Numbered from the stretch's first letter, positions 29,488 through 39,707 are shown. The stretch is 64,000 nt of DNA from Bordetella parapertussis (GCA_945878065.1 CAMDXA010000001.1:62001-126000), one strand, 5' to 3'. Program-made: numbers and translations. The notes: a model not told the origin generated them from the letters alone.

Positions 29488-30720
29488 TCACCTCAACTTG
29501 CCCACAGGTGCCAAGGCACGTGACAGACTGGCTTCGCCTTTGCCGTAAATCGCTTTGTCACAACCCGCAGCAGTTTTAGAGCAGGCCAAGGTGTCGTACC
29601 TTGCGGTGTCCAACATGATGGACGCGGTCTGGCTGGCGTTGAGGTTGGGAAATTTGCTGCGCACAATCGCCACATAACCGGCAATGCGCGGCGCAGCGAA
29701 AGAAGTGCCGTCACTCTGGTTGACGTTGTTTCCGTTGATAGCGACTTGCCCGCTGAAAAAGGGTGTGGTGCCACTGGCCATTAAAAACCGGCTGCTGACG
29801 TCAGGATCGATTCCTGCGGTGTTGCTGTAACTGGCGATTTCCGCTGGAGCACTGAGAGAATCCGCCTGATTCAGTGCCCCGACGATGAGTAACCGTGGAT
29901 TGATGTTTGAGTCCTTGGACAAAAACCAGTTCAGGGGTTCTTGCTCTGACAAAATTCTGTCATTGCCTGCGGCTTTGGTGATGACTGCATCAGAAAATTT
30001 AAATTGCGTCAGTTGACCGGAAACACCCGCATCTTTCATGCGGTTGATCGTGGATACAGAAGAGCCTGCGTAATTTGTGCGGGCTTGCACTAACTCATCT
30101 GGTGTCCATGCGCCAAAAGTTTGGTCTCTGCCAATCAAGTTGGCGATGTTGGCGGTGTAACTCTGGTTCACCACACCCAGTTTGATGTTGTTTCCCAAAG
30201 AGCCGGATAGATCGCTGTTGAGTTGGTTGAAAAAAACATCGGTGGCATTTAGATTACCCACGAAGTTCAAGCCATAAAAATTCGCCCCTGGCGCATAACG
30301 GTAAGCCAACAACCCGGTGATAACGCCGTGCTGCTCAGTCAAAGAGTCTTCTATCAAAACGTTCACATTCTTGCCGGTCCAACCTGCTTTCCAGGCCTCA
30401 ATGACTTCTTCCAAAGGGCGGGAAATGATTGGCCCGGGACATGCATCGACCGCACATGGCTTGAATGGGTCGGTTAAGCGTAGTCCCCAAAAATAAATGG
30501 GGCTGGCTGGTTGCCAATTGCCAGATTCGGTGGCGTACTGGTTGGCAAAACCAAGCCCTTGGCTGTCCGGTTCAGTTGCATTCAAGTCAAAAGCTGTGTA
30601 ATCAATCTGAATTTTGGGTGCTGCTTTGGGTGCGGACTGCAATGTGGCAGAGGTCCCCCCGCCACCACCGCAAGCTTGAAGAACTGACAGGCACACTGCT
30701 AAGCCAATGGGTTTGTACAC
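29488..30720 (-). CDS. Subtilisin-like (S8) serine protease, predicted lipoprotein
   Basis: The signal peptide ends in the lipobox LQAC followed by five Gly, so the protease should be lipid-anchored. The catalytic Ser is in GTSFAAPRIAGYVAIV near residue 355. The oxyanion Asn is in KAAGND, and the candidate Asp and His are in VLIEDSL and EQHGVITGLLAYRYAPGA. Asp and His are only six residues apart, far closer than in classical subtilases. The start is either GTG at 30720, with GGGGTGA upstream, or GTG at 30726. The partner gene follows after 1 bp. The role could be processing or degradation of envelope proteins; no substrate is evident. Confidence 0.82.
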   Translation of the reverse strand: MYKPIGLAVCLSVLQACGGGGGTSATLQSAPKAAPKIQIDYTAFDLNATEPDSQGLGFANQYATESGNWQPASPIYFWGLRLTDPFKPCAVDACPGPIISRPLEEVIEAWKAGWTGKNVNVLIEDSLTEQHGVITGLLAYRYAPGANFYGLNFVGNLNATDVFFNQLNSDLSGSLGNNIKLGVVNQSYTANIANLIGRDQTFGAWTPDELVQARTNYAGSSVSTINRMKDAGVSGQLTQFKFSDAVITKAAGNDRILSEQEPLNWFLSKDSNINPRLLIVGALNQADSLSAPAEIASYSNTAGIDPDVSSRFLMASGTTPFFSGQVAINGNNVNQSDGTSFAAPRIAGYVAIVRSKFPNLNASQTASIMLDTARYDTLACSKTAAGCDKAIYGKGEASLSRALAPVGKLR

Positions 30721-30727
30721 AGTCACC

Positions 30728-30752
30728 CCAAAAAATAAAAATCACTTTTTGG
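30728..30752 (-). promoter_or_regulatory. AU-rich hairpin overlapping the subtilase Shine-Dalgarno
   Basis: On the minus-strand mRNA, CCAAAAA (30752-30746) can pair with UUUUUGG (30734-30728), leaving an 11-nt loop. The 3' arm runs into the GGGG that would serve as Shine-Dalgarno. The stem is weak and mostly A-U, so it could open with temperature. This is a structural guess from reading only. Confidence 0.3.
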
Positions 30753-30788
30753 AATGTATGATTTATAAGTCTATTGGTCTGTATTTAA

Positions 30789-30803
30789 TATGCAATTAGC
30801 ATA
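30789..30803. repeat. Short inverted repeat in the subtilase upstream region
   Basis: TATGC-AATTA-GCATA is a perfect 5-bp inverted repeat with a 5-nt centre, about 65 bp upstream of the subtilase start, in an AT-rich gap of about 140 bp. A second GCATAT follows nearby. It may be a regulator site. Confidence 0.3.
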
Positions 30804-30867
30804 CATTTGTGCATATGAATTTCTGGCGATTGCTTGGCTTAATCTTGTACGTAGGCTGGAATTGCAC

Positions 30868-31614
30868 TCACACGCGGCGTTGCCTCACCGTCTCATACAA
30901 ACATATCCCACTCGCCACCGAGACATTCAAACTCTCCACGCCGCCCGCCATGGGAATACTGACCAGCTGATCGCAGGTCTTGCGTGTTAATTGCCTGAGG
31001 CCGCTGCCTTCCGCGCCTAAAACCCAAGCAGTGGATATTTTCAAATCCACGTCATAAAGCGTTTTCTCGGCGTCATCGCTGGTGCCGGTGATCCAGATAT
31101 TGCGCTCTTTCAATTCGTTGAGTGTGCGGGCCAGATTGGTCACCATGAAATACGGCACGGTCTCGGCCGCGCCGCTGGCTACCTTGGCCACGGTGGCGTT
31201 GATGCCCACGGCATGGTCTTTAGGCGCTATCACCGCATGCACACCCGCGCCGTCTGCCACGCGCAAACACGCGCCCAAGTTGTGCGGGTCGGTGATGCCG
31301 TCCAGCACCAATATCAACGCCGGTTCGTCATCCGGCAATGCCTCCAGGCATTCGTCCAGCGACTTGGCAATATCAATCGCATGCACCCGCGCCACCACGC
31401 CTTGGTGGCCGTGGTTACCGGCCAACTGCGCCAATCGCATGCCGTCGGCCTCCACCAGTTTCACTTTGGCTTCTTTGGCGCGTTCTTGAAACTGGCGCAT
31501 GCGTGCGTCTCTGCGGGTCGGGTCGAAAAACACCTCGATGACTGACGTAGGCGTGGTTTTCAGTCGCACACCGACTGCATGAAAACCGAACAAAATTTTA
31601 GGGCTGGAGGCCAT
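30868..31614 (-). CDS. rlmB: 23S rRNA (guanosine-2'-O-)-methyltransferase
   Basis: RlmB is a SPOUT-class methyltransferase acting on a 23S rRNA guanosine. The N-terminal substrate-binding domain begins ILFGFHAVGVRL. The C-terminal SPOUT knot has LDGITDPHNLGACLRVADGAGVHAVI, the AVGINATVAKVASGAAE block, VLGAEGSGL and IPMAGGVESLNVSVASGICLYE. All are family motifs, and 248 residues is normal. The gene lies between the 140 bp gap and the hydroxyisobutyryl-CoA hydrolase-like gene, on the same strand as its neighbours. Confidence 0.95.
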   Translation of the reverse strand: MASSPKILFGFHAVGVRLKTTPTSVIEVFFDPTRRDARMRQFQERAKEAKVKLVEADGMRLAQLAGNHGHQGVVARVHAIDIAKSLDECLEALPDDEPALILVLDGITDPHNLGACLRVADGAGVHAVIAPKDHAVGINATVAKVASGAAETVPYFMVTNLARTLNELKERNIWITGTSDDAEKTLYDVDLKISTAWVLGAEGSGLRQLTRKTCDQLVSIPMAGGVESLNVSVASGICLYETVRQRRV

Positions 31615-31693
31615 TCACTACTTTCCTTTTTGCCTGCCTCACAGCAGCGCACATGGATTCATTCAAACTTTGCGACAGACTGAGTATCAGCCG

Positions 31694-32842
31694 TCACACA
31701 GCCGGGTCTGTCAAATGCCGCAGCGGATGCGCATGCACCGCCCACGCGCTTTGGAAAAATGGTTGCACCATGTCAGGGCTGATGTCTTCTATGCGCTCGG
31801 GCTGCCAATGGGGTGCATGGTCTTTGTCCACGGCCAGCGCACGTATGCCCTCCACCGTGTCGCTGTGCGCCGGGCCGCGCTGCAAATGCACCGGGTGAAA
31901 ACTGCGTCTCACCATGTCGCGTTCCATGCGCAATTCATCGGCCAGGTTCATGTGGCGGGCGCGGCGTATTTGCTCAAGCGTGACGGCCAACATCAGCGGT
32001 GAACGTTTGCGCAGCGCTTGCAAAGCCGCTGCTGACAATTCGTCTGTGTGTTGCGTCAATGCCTTGGCAATGCTTGGCACATCGGCTGAGGCAAACAAGC
32101 TGTTCAAGCTGTCGTTCCACCAAGCCGGTGTGTGCGCTTTGGCCTCTGCGGTGGCATCTGCATAAGGCTGTGTCAGTTGCTGCAAAGCTTGTGTTGGGTT
32201 TTGCCAATCTATCTTTGGCAATGCATCCCACAACGCGTTCAAGCCGGCACTGGGGCACAACACATCGGCCAAACCTGCGAACACCGCTTCTGCGCCGTTC
32301 AACATATGTCCGGTCAACCCCAAGTACTCGCCCAATGCACCTTGGCAGCGGCTGAGGAAATAACCGCCGCCGACATCGGGAAACAAACCGATCATGGTCT
32401 CGGGCATGGCCATTTTGGTTTTGTCAGTGGCAATGCGCAAACTCGCGCCTTGCGCCAAACCCATGCCACCGCCCATCACCACGCCGTCCATGAACACCAT
32501 GCATGGTTTGTTGTAGCGGTGTATCAAATGGTTCAGCGCATATTCTTCGGTGAAAAAATCTTCCAATTGCGGGTCACCGGCCAGCGCAGCTTGGTGAAAA
32601 AAACGTATGTCGCCACCCGCGCAAAACGCACCGAATGCGCCCTCACGACCCATGCCGCGCATAGCGACCGCTTTTACGCTGCTGTCCGTTTGCCAAGCCA
32701 GCATCACCTGCGTGATGTCACGCACCATAGGCAAAGACAAGGCGTTCAATGCTTTGGCGCGATTCAGTGTGATCAAACCGACATGGCCACTGACCTGTGC
32801 CAACACATCGCCGGTGTGCAGTTCAAAATGCGCTTTATCCAT
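31694..32842 (-). CDS. 3-hydroxyisobutyryl-CoA hydrolase-like crotonase-family protein
   Basis: This 382-residue crotonase-fold protein has GLITLNRAKALNALSLPMV, AFCAGGDIRFFHQ, and the extended block MDGVVMGGGMGLAQGASLRIATDKT, followed by MPETMIGLFPDVGGGYFLSR. The Glu and Asp of PET and FPDVGGGYF and the length mark it as a hydroxyisobutyryl-CoA hydrolase of valine catabolism, rather than a simple hydratase. The ATG at 32842 follows GGAGG; upstream in-frame codons lie inside the transporter gene. It overlaps the EamA transporter by 8 bp. No other valine-pathway genes are adjacent. Confidence 0.85.
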   Translation of the reverse strand: MDKAHFELHTGDVLAQVSGHVGLITLNRAKALNALSLPMVRDITQVMLAWQTDSSVKAVAMRGMGREGAFGAFCAGGDIRFFHQAALAGDPQLEDFFTEEYALNHLIHRYNKPCMVFMDGVVMGGGMGLAQGASLRIATDKTKMAMPETMIGLFPDVGGGYFLSRCQGALGEYLGLTGHMLNGAEAVFAGLADVLCPSAGLNALWDALPKIDWQNPTQALQQLTQPYADATAEAKAHTPAWWNDSLNSLFASADVPSIAKALTQHTDELSAAALQALRKRSPLMLAVTLEQIRRARHMNLADELRMERDMVRRSFHPVHLQRGPAHSDTVEGIRALAVDKDHAPHWQPERIEDISPDMVQPFFQSAWAVHAHPLRHLTDPAV

Positions 32843-33725
32843 TGCGTTGCCTCCAACTTGCATATTCATTACCCGCCAGCGCAATCAGCACCAGACTGCC
32901 GCCAAGCATCACCGCTTGTGCAGGGGCTTCACCCGCACCTAACCACGCCCAGCTGATGCCGAACAACACCTCGAGCAATGCCAGCAAGGCCACTTCATGC
33001 GGCTTCAACACTTGCGAACTCCACACCGCCAAGGTGCAAGGCAATGCCAATTGAAACACGCCAAGCATGGCCAGCCATTGCATGTCTGTGGCAGTTGCTG
33101 CAGATGGAAACGCCAGCGGTGCAGTGAACAAACACGACAGCACAGCGCCAATCAAAATGGCCGGCAACATGTTTGTTTGCGCGGCGTCTTGTTGACGGGT
33201 TTTCATGAGGTTCCATTGCACCGAACCTGCCATGGGCACACAGGCTGCGACCAACATGCCTTTGAGGTGCTGGCCGCCGTCGAGCTGAATTTGCGACACA
33301 AACATATAGCCAATGCCCACAGCCGCCAACGCAATCGCGCCCCAAGTTTGGCGTGACAAAGCCTGACCACCCAACAAACGGTGCAGCAAAGCGGTCAGCA
33401 AAGGACCGAGCGACAAAGTGATCAGTACATTCGCCACGGTGGTCATGGTCATGGCCAACATGAAAGCGGTGAACATGACCGACCAGCACAGCCCGGACAA
33501 CCACAGCGTGCGTGAGCGAAACGCATTGAAGCGCCACACTTTGCCGCGCGTGGCAACGGTCAGACCAATGACCAAACTCAGGCCAGTGAAAAAACTGCGC
33601 CAGAACGTGACTTCAAAACCCTGTGCCTGCGTGATCTGGCGCGACACCACACCGGCTATGGACCACAGCAAGGTGGCCAGCACCATCAGGCCCAAGGCTT
33701 GTGTGTGACTCAGCCTGATGTTCAT
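32835..33725 (-). CDS. DMT-superfamily (EamA) inner-membrane transporter
   Basis: This 296-residue protein has about ten predicted membrane helices in two EamA repeats (ALGLMVLATLLWSIAGVVSR ... and WGAIALAAVGIGYMF ...). Family members export amino acids, metabolites or drugs; the substrate cannot be told. It starts 11 bp after the typA stop on the same strand and overlaps the crotonase gene by 8 bp. Confidence 0.88.
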   Translation of the reverse strand: MNIRLSHTQALGLMVLATLLWSIAGVVSRQITQAQGFEVTFWRSFFTGLSLVIGLTVATRGKVWRFNAFRSRTLWLSGLCWSVMFTAFMLAMTMTTVANVLITLSLGPLLTALLHRLLGGQALSRQTWGAIALAAVGIGYMFVSQIQLDGGQHLKGMLVAACVPMAGSVQWNLMKTRQQDAAQTNMLPAILIGAVLSCLFTAPLAFPSAATATDMQWLAMLGVFQLALPCTLAVWSSQVLKPHEVALLALLEVLFGISWAWLGAGEAPAQAVMLGGSLVLIALAGNEYASWRQRNG

Positions 33726-33736
33726 GGCGAAGCGGC

Positions 33737-35563
33737 TTAGCCTTCGCGGCTGGCGCGTTTGCGTTCGTGCTCTTTCAAGTGGCGCTTGCGCAAGCGCACG
33801 CTCTTGGGCGTGATCTCGACCAATTCATCGTCTTCAATGAACTGCACGCCGTACTCCAGTGTCAATTGAATAGGTGGCGTGATTTTGATCGCGTCTTCCT
33901 TGCCGGAGACGCGAAAGTTGGTCAGCTGTTTGGTGCGCGTGGCGTTCACCACCAGATCGTTGTCGCGACTGTGGATACCAACGATCATTCCCTCGTACAC
34001 CGGGTCGTTGGGTTTGACGAACATGCGGCCACGGTCGTCCAGTTTGCCCAAGGCGTAAGTGAAAATTTCACCGTCATCCATGGAAATCAGCACGCCGTTT
34101 TTGCGGCCACCGATCTCGCCTTTGTGCGCTTCGTAGCGGTCAAAAATATTTGAGATCAGGCCAGAGCCGCGCGTCAAGTTCAAAAACTCGGTGGTAAATC
34201 CGATGAGGCCACGCGCCGGGATGCGGTATTCCAAACGCACACGACCTCGTCCGTCAGATTCCATGTTCACCAGATCGCCCTTGCGCTCGCCCAAGGCTTG
34301 CATGACGCCGCCTTGGTGTTGTTCTTCGATATCAGCGGTCACCAGTTCGATAGGTTCGCAACGCTCGCCGTTGATCTCGCGGTACACCACGCGCGGTTTG
34401 GACACGGCCAACTCGTAGCCTTCGCGGCGCATGTTTTCCAACAAAATCGTCAAGTGCAATTCACCGCGACCGGAGACTTCAAAAATACCGTCTTCGTCGG
34501 TTTCTTTGACTTTCAAAGCCACGTTGGCTTGCAGTTCTTTTTGCAAGCGGTCCCAGATTTGGCGACTGGTCACGTACTTGCCTTCGCGGCCTGCCAGCGG
34601 CGAGGTGTTGACGCAGAAGTTCATGGTCAAGGTGGGTTCGTCCACTTTCAACATGGGCAGCGGTTTGGGGTTCAGTGGGTCGGTGATGGTGACACCAATG
34701 CCAATTTCATTGATGCCGTTGATCAACACGATGTCGCCGGGACCGGCTTCGGTGGCTTGAATCCGATCCAGACCTTGGAACTTCAATACCTGGTTAACAC
34801 GGCCTTTGACGGCTGCACCCTCCTCGCCTGCCATCACTACCACGTCCATGCCGGGTTTGATGGTGCCGGCGCTGATGCGGCCAACGCCAATGCGACCCAC
34901 AAACGTGGAAAAGTCGAGTGCGGAAATTTGTAATTGCAAAGGCGCAGACGGGTCGCCTTGTTGAGGCGGCACATGTTTCAAAACGGTTTCAAACAGCACT
35001 GACATGTCCGGACCCCATTGCTCGCCCTGCTCGCCTTCAACCAGTGAAGACCAGCCGTTGATGCCGGAGGCGTAGACGACGGGGAAATCGAGTTGCTCGT
35101 CATTCGCGCCGAGTTTGTCAAACAACTCAAACGCCTGGTTGATCACGACGCTCGGGCGTGAACCAGGCTTGTCCACTTTGTTCACCACGACGATGGGCTT
35201 TAAGCCCAAGGCCAATGCTTTTTTGGTGACGAAGCGGGTTTGCGGCATCGGGCCTTCTTGCGCATCGATCAGCAACACCACGCCGTCAACCATAGACAAA
35301 GCGCGTTCGACTTCGCCGCCGAAGTCCGCGTGTCCGGGCGTGTCCACGATATTGATGTGTGTGCCATTCCAACTGACCGCGCAGTTTTTGGCCAGGATGG
35401 TGATGCCGCGTTCGCGCTCAATCGCGTTGTTGTCCATCACCGTGTCCACGACTTTTTCGTGTTCGGCAAACGTGCCAGATTGGCGCAGCAACTGGTCAAC
35501 CATGGTGGTTTTACCGTGGTCAACGTGGGCAATGATGGCAATGTTTCTAATTTGTAAAGTCAT
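33737..35563 (-). CDS. typA: Ribosome-associated GTPase TypA/BipA
   Basis: TypA is an EF-G-like translational GTPase that assists ribosome assembly and stress growth. The G1 loop IIAHVDHGKTT is at residues 9-19. It also has ITILAKN, DTPGHADFGGEV and VVNKVDKPG, and the C-terminal domain includes GRGELHLTILLENMRREGYEL and RGLIGFTTEFLNLTRG. With the ATG at 35563 it has 608 residues, as usual. The frame is open further upstream inside truB and should be ignored. It overlaps truB by ATGA, extending the nusA operon. Confidence 0.96.
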   Translation of the reverse strand: MTLQIRNIAIIAHVDHGKTTMVDQLLRQSGTFAEHEKVVDTVMDNNAIERERGITILAKNCAVSWNGTHINIVDTPGHADFGGEVERALSMVDGVVLLIDAQEGPMPQTRFVTKKALALGLKPIVVVNKVDKPGSRPSVVINQAFELFDKLGANDEQLDFPVVYASGINGWSSLVEGEQGEQWGPDMSVLFETVLKHVPPQQGDPSAPLQLQISALDFSTFVGRIGVGRISAGTIKPGMDVVVMAGEEGAAVKGRVNQVLKFQGLDRIQATEAGPGDIVLINGINEIGIGVTITDPLNPKPLPMLKVDEPTLTMNFCVNTSPLAGREGKYVTSRQIWDRLQKELQANVALKVKETDEDGIFEVSGRGELHLTILLENMRREGYELAVSKPRVVYREINGERCEPIELVTADIEEQHQGGVMQALGERKGDLVNMESDGRGRVRLEYRIPARGLIGFTTEFLNLTRGSGLISNIFDRYEAHKGEIGGRKNGVLISMDDGEIFTYALGKLDDRGRMFVKPNDPVYEGMIVGIHSRDNDLVVNATRTKQLTNFRVSGKEDAIKITPPIQLTLEYGVQFIEDDELVEITPKSVRLRKRHLKEHERKRASREG

Positions 35564-36510
35564 GCAGCACTCTCGAGTAAGGATTGGATTTCTTGGGGAT
35601 TGAGTAAACGTTCGGGTATGAGTTCGCCGGCACGCACGTGTGCGGTGCCTAGCAATGAATGTGGGTCGCTGCCATACACAGCCACTTGCGCGTGGTCGGG
35701 CCAATCGCCACGGCGGCGTAAACCGCTTAAGAAGCGGCCTGCATCTTCGCTTTGCAATGTGATGGCTTGATGACTGTCCAGCAAGGCGTCCACCGGCAGC
35801 AAAGCCGCGTGACGTTTGTCCTCAGGCCATTGCTCTAGCTCCGTCAAACTGACGCAGTCTTTGGCATGAAACACACCACTTTGCACGCGGCGCAAAAAAG
35901 ACAAGAACGCGCCGCAACCGAGTGCAACGCCTATGTCTTCACCCAACGTACGAATGTAGGTGCCTTTGCTGCAACGCGCACGCAATGCCACGCTGCGCAC
36001 GCCATCGACAGCAGGTAGTTCGCTCAATTGCAATTCGTAAATGTTCACGCGGCGGGGTGTGCGCTCCACGTCCACCCCTTCGCGTGCGTATTGATACAAA
36101 GCCTTTCCGTCTTTTTTCAAAGCGCTGTGCATGGGCGGCAACTGCAACAGCTCACCGGTGAACAGTGCTTGCACTTGCTGCAATTTTTCTGGTGAGAAAT
36201 TGACGGCAGCTTCGGCGATGACTTCGCCCTCTGCGTCTGCGGTGGTGGTACGCTGACCAAGGCGCAACACAGCCTCGTAGGTTTTATCGGCGTCTAAATG
36301 CAATTGGCTGAATTTGGTGGCGGCACCAAAACACAAAGGCAACACGCCGGTAGCGAGAGGGTCTAGCGTGCCGGTGTGACCAGCTTTTTCAGCACGCAGC
36401 AACCACTTGGCTTTTTGCAAAGCCTGGTTGCTGGAGAGTCCCAGCGGTTTATCGAGCAACAACACCCCATGCACGGGACGCCGTTGCACCCGTGTGCGTG
36501 GCGAGTTCAT
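35560..36510 (-). CDS. truB: tRNA pseudouridine(55) synthase
   Basis: TruB isomerises U55 to pseudouridine in the tRNA T-loop. The catalytic Asp lies in GHTGTLDPLATGVLPL. The start is GVLLLDKPLGLSSNQALQKAK, and RCSKGTYIRTLGEDIG is also conserved. The protein has 316 residues. The ATG at 36510 begins 2 bp after the rbfA stop, with no strong Shine-Dalgarno, which fits translational coupling. It overlaps typA by 4 bp. Confidence 0.95.
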   Translation of the reverse strand: MNSPRTRVQRRPVHGVLLLDKPLGLSSNQALQKAKWLLRAEKAGHTGTLDPLATGVLPLCFGAATKFSQLHLDADKTYEAVLRLGQRTTTADAEGEVIAEAAVNFSPEKLQQVQALFTGELLQLPPMHSALKKDGKALYQYAREGVDVERTPRRVNIYELQLSELPAVDGVRSVALRARCSKGTYIRTLGEDIGVALGCGAFLSFLRRVQSGVFHAKDCVSLTELEQWPEDKRHAALLPVDALLDSHQAITLQSEDAGRFLSGLRRRGDWPDHAQVAVYGSDPHSLLGTAHVRAGELIPERLLNPQEIQSLLESAA

Positions 36511-36512
36511 GG

Positions 36513-36884
36513 TCAATCAGTTTCTTTGGCGCGGGAAGCGACGGCACGGGCGATCAGCGCGTTCATATCGGCTGCACGTTCGGGTGTGCGGTCGTACTGG
36601 AAGTGCAATGTGGGCACGGTGTGTATGTGTAAGCGTTTGAACAAACCGTTGCGCAAAAAACCCGCGGCCTGGTTCAAACCTTCGGCACAAGCTTCAGCGT
36701 CACCCACCAACACACTGAAAAACACTTTGGCATGCGCGTAGTCGGGCGTGACTTCTACCGACTGGATCGTCACCATTCCCAAGCGCGGGTCTTTGAGCTC
36801 GCGGATCAACTCCGACAAATCACGCTGGATCTGGTCGGCGACGCGAAAACCGCGATGGGGGGTGGACGATTTCTTGGCTGGCAT
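36513..36884 (-). CDS. rbfA: 30S ribosome-binding factor A
   Basis: RbfA is a KH-domain factor required for late maturation of the 30S subunit. The 123-residue protein has [45 protein letters not shown] and [17 protein letters not shown], all typical. It lies 9 bp after the infB stop and 2 bp before truB in the standard operon order. Confidence 0.95.
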   Translation of the reverse strand: MPAKKSSTPHRGFRVADQIQRDLSELIRELKDPRLGMVTIQSVEVTPDYAHAKVFFSVLVGDAEACAEGLNQAAGFLRNGLFKRLHIHTVPTLHFQYDRTPERAADMNALIARAVASRAKETD

Positions 36885-36893
36885 GCAGGTGAA

Positions 36894-39683
36894 TTAAATC
36901 GTTCGGGCGATTTCCTTGATTTCAAAGAACTCAAGTTGGTCGCCTTCTTGGATATCGTTGTAGCCTTTGAGGTTCAAACCACACTCAAAACTCTCTTTGA
37001 CCTCACGGACATCGTCTTTGAAGCGCTTGAGACTTTCGAGTTCACCGGTGAACACCACCACGTTGTCGCGCAACAGACGCAAACGCGCGTTGCGACGAAT
37101 GATGCCGTTGGTAACCATACAGCCTGCGATCGCACCGATTTTGCTGATGCGGAACACCTGACGAATTTCGGCAATGCCGATGACTTCTTCTTTTTTGTCC
37201 GGAGTCAGCATGCCGGACATGGCAGCTTTGAGTTCGTCTACCGCGTCATAAATGATGTTGTAGTAACGGATCTCGACGCCGTTGTTCTCGGCCAATTTGC
37301 GCGCACCAGCATCAGCACGGGTGTTGAATCCGATGATGACCGCTTTGGATGCGATGGCCAGGTTGATGTCGGATTCGCTGATGCCGCCAACGGCACCATA
37401 GACCAATTGCACCCGGATTTCTTCGTTGGTGAGTTTGAGCAACGAAGCCGCCAAGGCTTCTTGCGAACCTTGCACATCGGCTTTGATGATGATGGGCAGG
37501 TTTTTGATTTCGCCAGAGCCCATGTCGGTGAACATGTTTTCCAGTTTGGCGGCTTGTTGCTTGGCCAGTTTGGTGTTGCGGAATTTACCGGCGCGGTAAG
37601 TGGCGATTTCTCGCGCACGGCGCTCGTCGGACAAGACCATGAATTCGTCACCAGCTTGCGGCACTTCGGTCAGACCTTGGATTTCCACGGGAATAGAAGG
37701 ACCCGCCGACTTGATGCTCTTGCCGTTTTCATCCAGCATGGCACGAACACGACCGTAGGTTTGACCGGCCAGCACCACATCACCGGTTTTCAAGGTGCCG
37801 GACTGAACCAGAATGGTGGCGACAGGACCGCGGCCTTTGTCCAAGCTGGCTTCGATAACCAGACCTTTGGCCATGGCGTCGATAGGCGCTTTGAGTTCCA
37901 ACACTTCGGCTTGCAGCAGCACTTGCTCGAGCAAGTCGTCCACACCTTGACCGGTTTTGGCCGACACTGACACGAAAGGCGCGTCGCCGCCGAATTCTTC
38001 GGGGATGACTTCTTCGGCCACGAGTTCGCTTTTCACGCGGTCGGTGTTGGCGTCGGGTTTGTCAATCTTGTTGATCGCAACCACGATGGGCACACCTGCA
38101 GCTTTGGCGTGTTTGATGGCTTCTTTGGTTTGCGGCATGACCCCGTCGTCAGCTGCCACCACCAAAATCACAATATCAGTGGCTTGGGCACCGCGTGCAC
38201 GCATGGCGGTGAACGCCTCGTGTCCGGGAGTGTCCAAGAATGAAATCATGCCGCGCGGAGTTTCCACGTGGTAGGCGCCAATGTGTTGGGTGATGCCACC
38301 GGCTTCGCCGGAAGCCACTTTGGCGCGGCGGATGTAATCGAGCAGCGATGTTTTGCCATGGTCAACGTGACCCATGACAGTGACCACAGGAGCGCGTGTG
38401 ACTGATTCGCCGTGGTGTGCGGAAGCTTCGTCTTCGGTAAACGCCTCAGGATCGTCCAGCGAAGCGATGACGGCTTTGTGGCCCATCTCTTCGACCACGA
38501 TCATGGCGGTGTCCTGGTCCAACGGCTGGTTAATGGTGACCATCTGTCCCAGTTTCATCAATTGCTTGATGACTTCAGAGGCCTTGACTGCCATCTTGTG
38601 GGCGAGTTCGGCCACGGTGATGGTTTCGGGCACGTGTACTTCGATGATGCGGGCTTCCACCGGTGCGGCTTGCACCGGGGTGTCGTCACGGTCACGATCG
38701 CGTTTGCCGCGCGGACCACCACGCCAGCTGTTGCGACCAACGCCGCCGCTGGCGTCCCCACGGGTTTTGATTTCTTTCTTCTTGGCCTGCTCGTCGGCCC
38801 AACTGGAAGACAGCTTGGCGCTCTTGACTTCTTTTTGGCCTTCTTTGGTGGTGTTGGAGCCGGCCGGTTTGGCCCCGGGCGCGGTACTGCCTGAGGCAGG
38901 TTTGTGCAAGGTGCCTTTGATCGCTTTGGGATCTGGGATTTCGGTTTTTTCAACCGCAGGTTTTTTCGCAACAAGCACCTTTTTAGGCGCATTCATCATC
39001 GAGCGAATGGCTTCGGCTTCCGCCAATGCTGTGCGTCGACGTGAATCCAAGTCTTTGGCGCGGGCGGCATCTTCCTCTGCGCTGGCCTTGGCAGCCGCCT
39101 CACGTTCTTCAGCCAGCGCTTTGGCTCTGGCGGCTTTGACGTCACCATTGTCATCGTCTTTGGCGGTGGCAGGTTCTTCAGCCACAGCAGACGCTTCGCG
39201 TTCTTTGGCCTCTTGTGCTTCGCGCAGACGGCGTTTTTCAGCCAGCTCTTCTTCTTGGCGACGAATGAATTCAGCTTGGCGGCGAGCTTCCTCTTCGCGC
39301 CTGGCCAATTCGGCCTGGTCGAAAATAGGTAAAGCAGGCGTCTGGACTGCCACGGGTTCTTCGGTGTCGTTGGCGTCTGCATCGTCACGCTTGACGAAGG
39401 TGCGTTTTTTGCGAACTTCCACTTGAATCGTTCGGGCTTTGCCAGTGGCATCAGCCTGTTTGATTTCCGATGTAGATTTTTTAACCAGCGTGATTTTTTT
39501 ACGCTCAGGCGAGTCAGTACCATGGCTGGCTTTTAGAAAGCCCAGCAATTTCTGCTTGTCTGCATCGGTCAGCGGATCGGCAGATGAAGACTTGGCGACA
39601 CCTGCTGATTTCAGCTGTTCAAGCAGCGTATCTGGAGATTTTTTGAGTTCCTTGGCAAACTCGGCAACCGTTGTGATGGTCAT
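36894..39683 (-). CDS. infB: Translation initiation factor IF-2
   Basis: IF-2 places initiator tRNA on the ribosome and hydrolyses GTP at subunit joining. The 929-residue protein has an N-terminal IF2-N domain ([21 protein letters not shown]). A long, charged Ala/Glu/Arg-rich segment follows (residues about 120-330), then a second IF2-N-like domain, then the GTPase with [14 protein letters not shown] near residue 435, [11 protein letters not shown] and [10 protein letters not shown]-terminal domains bind fMet-tRNA ([19 protein letters not shown]). Internal start sites, as in E. coli, are possible but were not examined. Confidence 0.97.
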   Translation of the reverse strand: MTITTVAEFAKELKKSPDTLLEQLKSAGVAKSSSADPLTDADKQKLLGFLKASHGTDSPERKKITLVKKSTSEIKQADATGKARTIQVEVRKKRTFVKRDDADANDTEEPVAVQTPALPIFDQAELARREEEARRQAEFIRRQEEELAEKRRLREAQEAKEREASAVAEEPATAKDDDNGDVKAARAKALAEEREAAAKASAEEDAARAKDLDSRRRTALAEAEAIRSMMNAPKKVLVAKKPAVEKTEIPDPKAIKGTLHKPASGSTAPGAKPAGSNTTKEGQKEVKSAKLSSSWADEQAKKKEIKTRGDASGGVGRNSWRGGPRGKRDRDRDDTPVQAAPVEARIIEVHVPETITVAELAHKMAVKASEVIKQLMKLGQMVTINQPLDQDTAMIVVEEMGHKAVIASLDDPEAFTEDEASAHHGESVTRAPVVTVMGHVDHGKTSLLDYIRRAKVASGEAGGITQHIGAYHVETPRGMISFLDTPGHEAFTAMRARGAQATDIVILVVAADDGVMPQTKEAIKHAKAAGVPIVVAINKIDKPDANTDRVKSELVAEEVIPEEFGGDAPFVSVSAKTGQGVDDLLEQVLLQAEVLELKAPIDAMAKGLVIEASLDKGRGPVATILVQSGTLKTGDVVLAGQTYGRVRAMLDENGKSIKSAGPSIPVEIQGLTEVPQAGDEFMVLSDERRAREIATYRAGKFRNTKLAKQQAAKLENMFTDMGSGEIKNLPIIIKADVQGSQEALAASLLKLTNEEIRVQLVYGAVGGISESDINLAIASKAVIIGFNTRADAGARKLAENNGVEIRYYNIIYDAVDELKAAMSGMLTPDKKEEVIGIAEIRQVFRISKIGAIAGCMVTNGIIRRNARLRLLRDNVVVFTGELESLKRFKDDVREVKESFECGLNLKGYNDIQEGDQLEFFEIKEIARTI

Positions 39684-39707
39684 CTGTGGTGTTCCTCTTC
39701 ATGACCG

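Noticed and set aside
33737-35704. Longer typA frame starting inside truB
   Set aside because: The ATG at 35563 begins MTLQIRNIAIIAHVDHGKTT, the standard start. The rest is truB antisense-frame noise on the same strand.
38900-39500. Long open frames antisense to infB and nusA
   Set aside because: They follow the third-position bias of the real genes, have repetitive Ser/Arg composition and no start signals. Shadow frames only.
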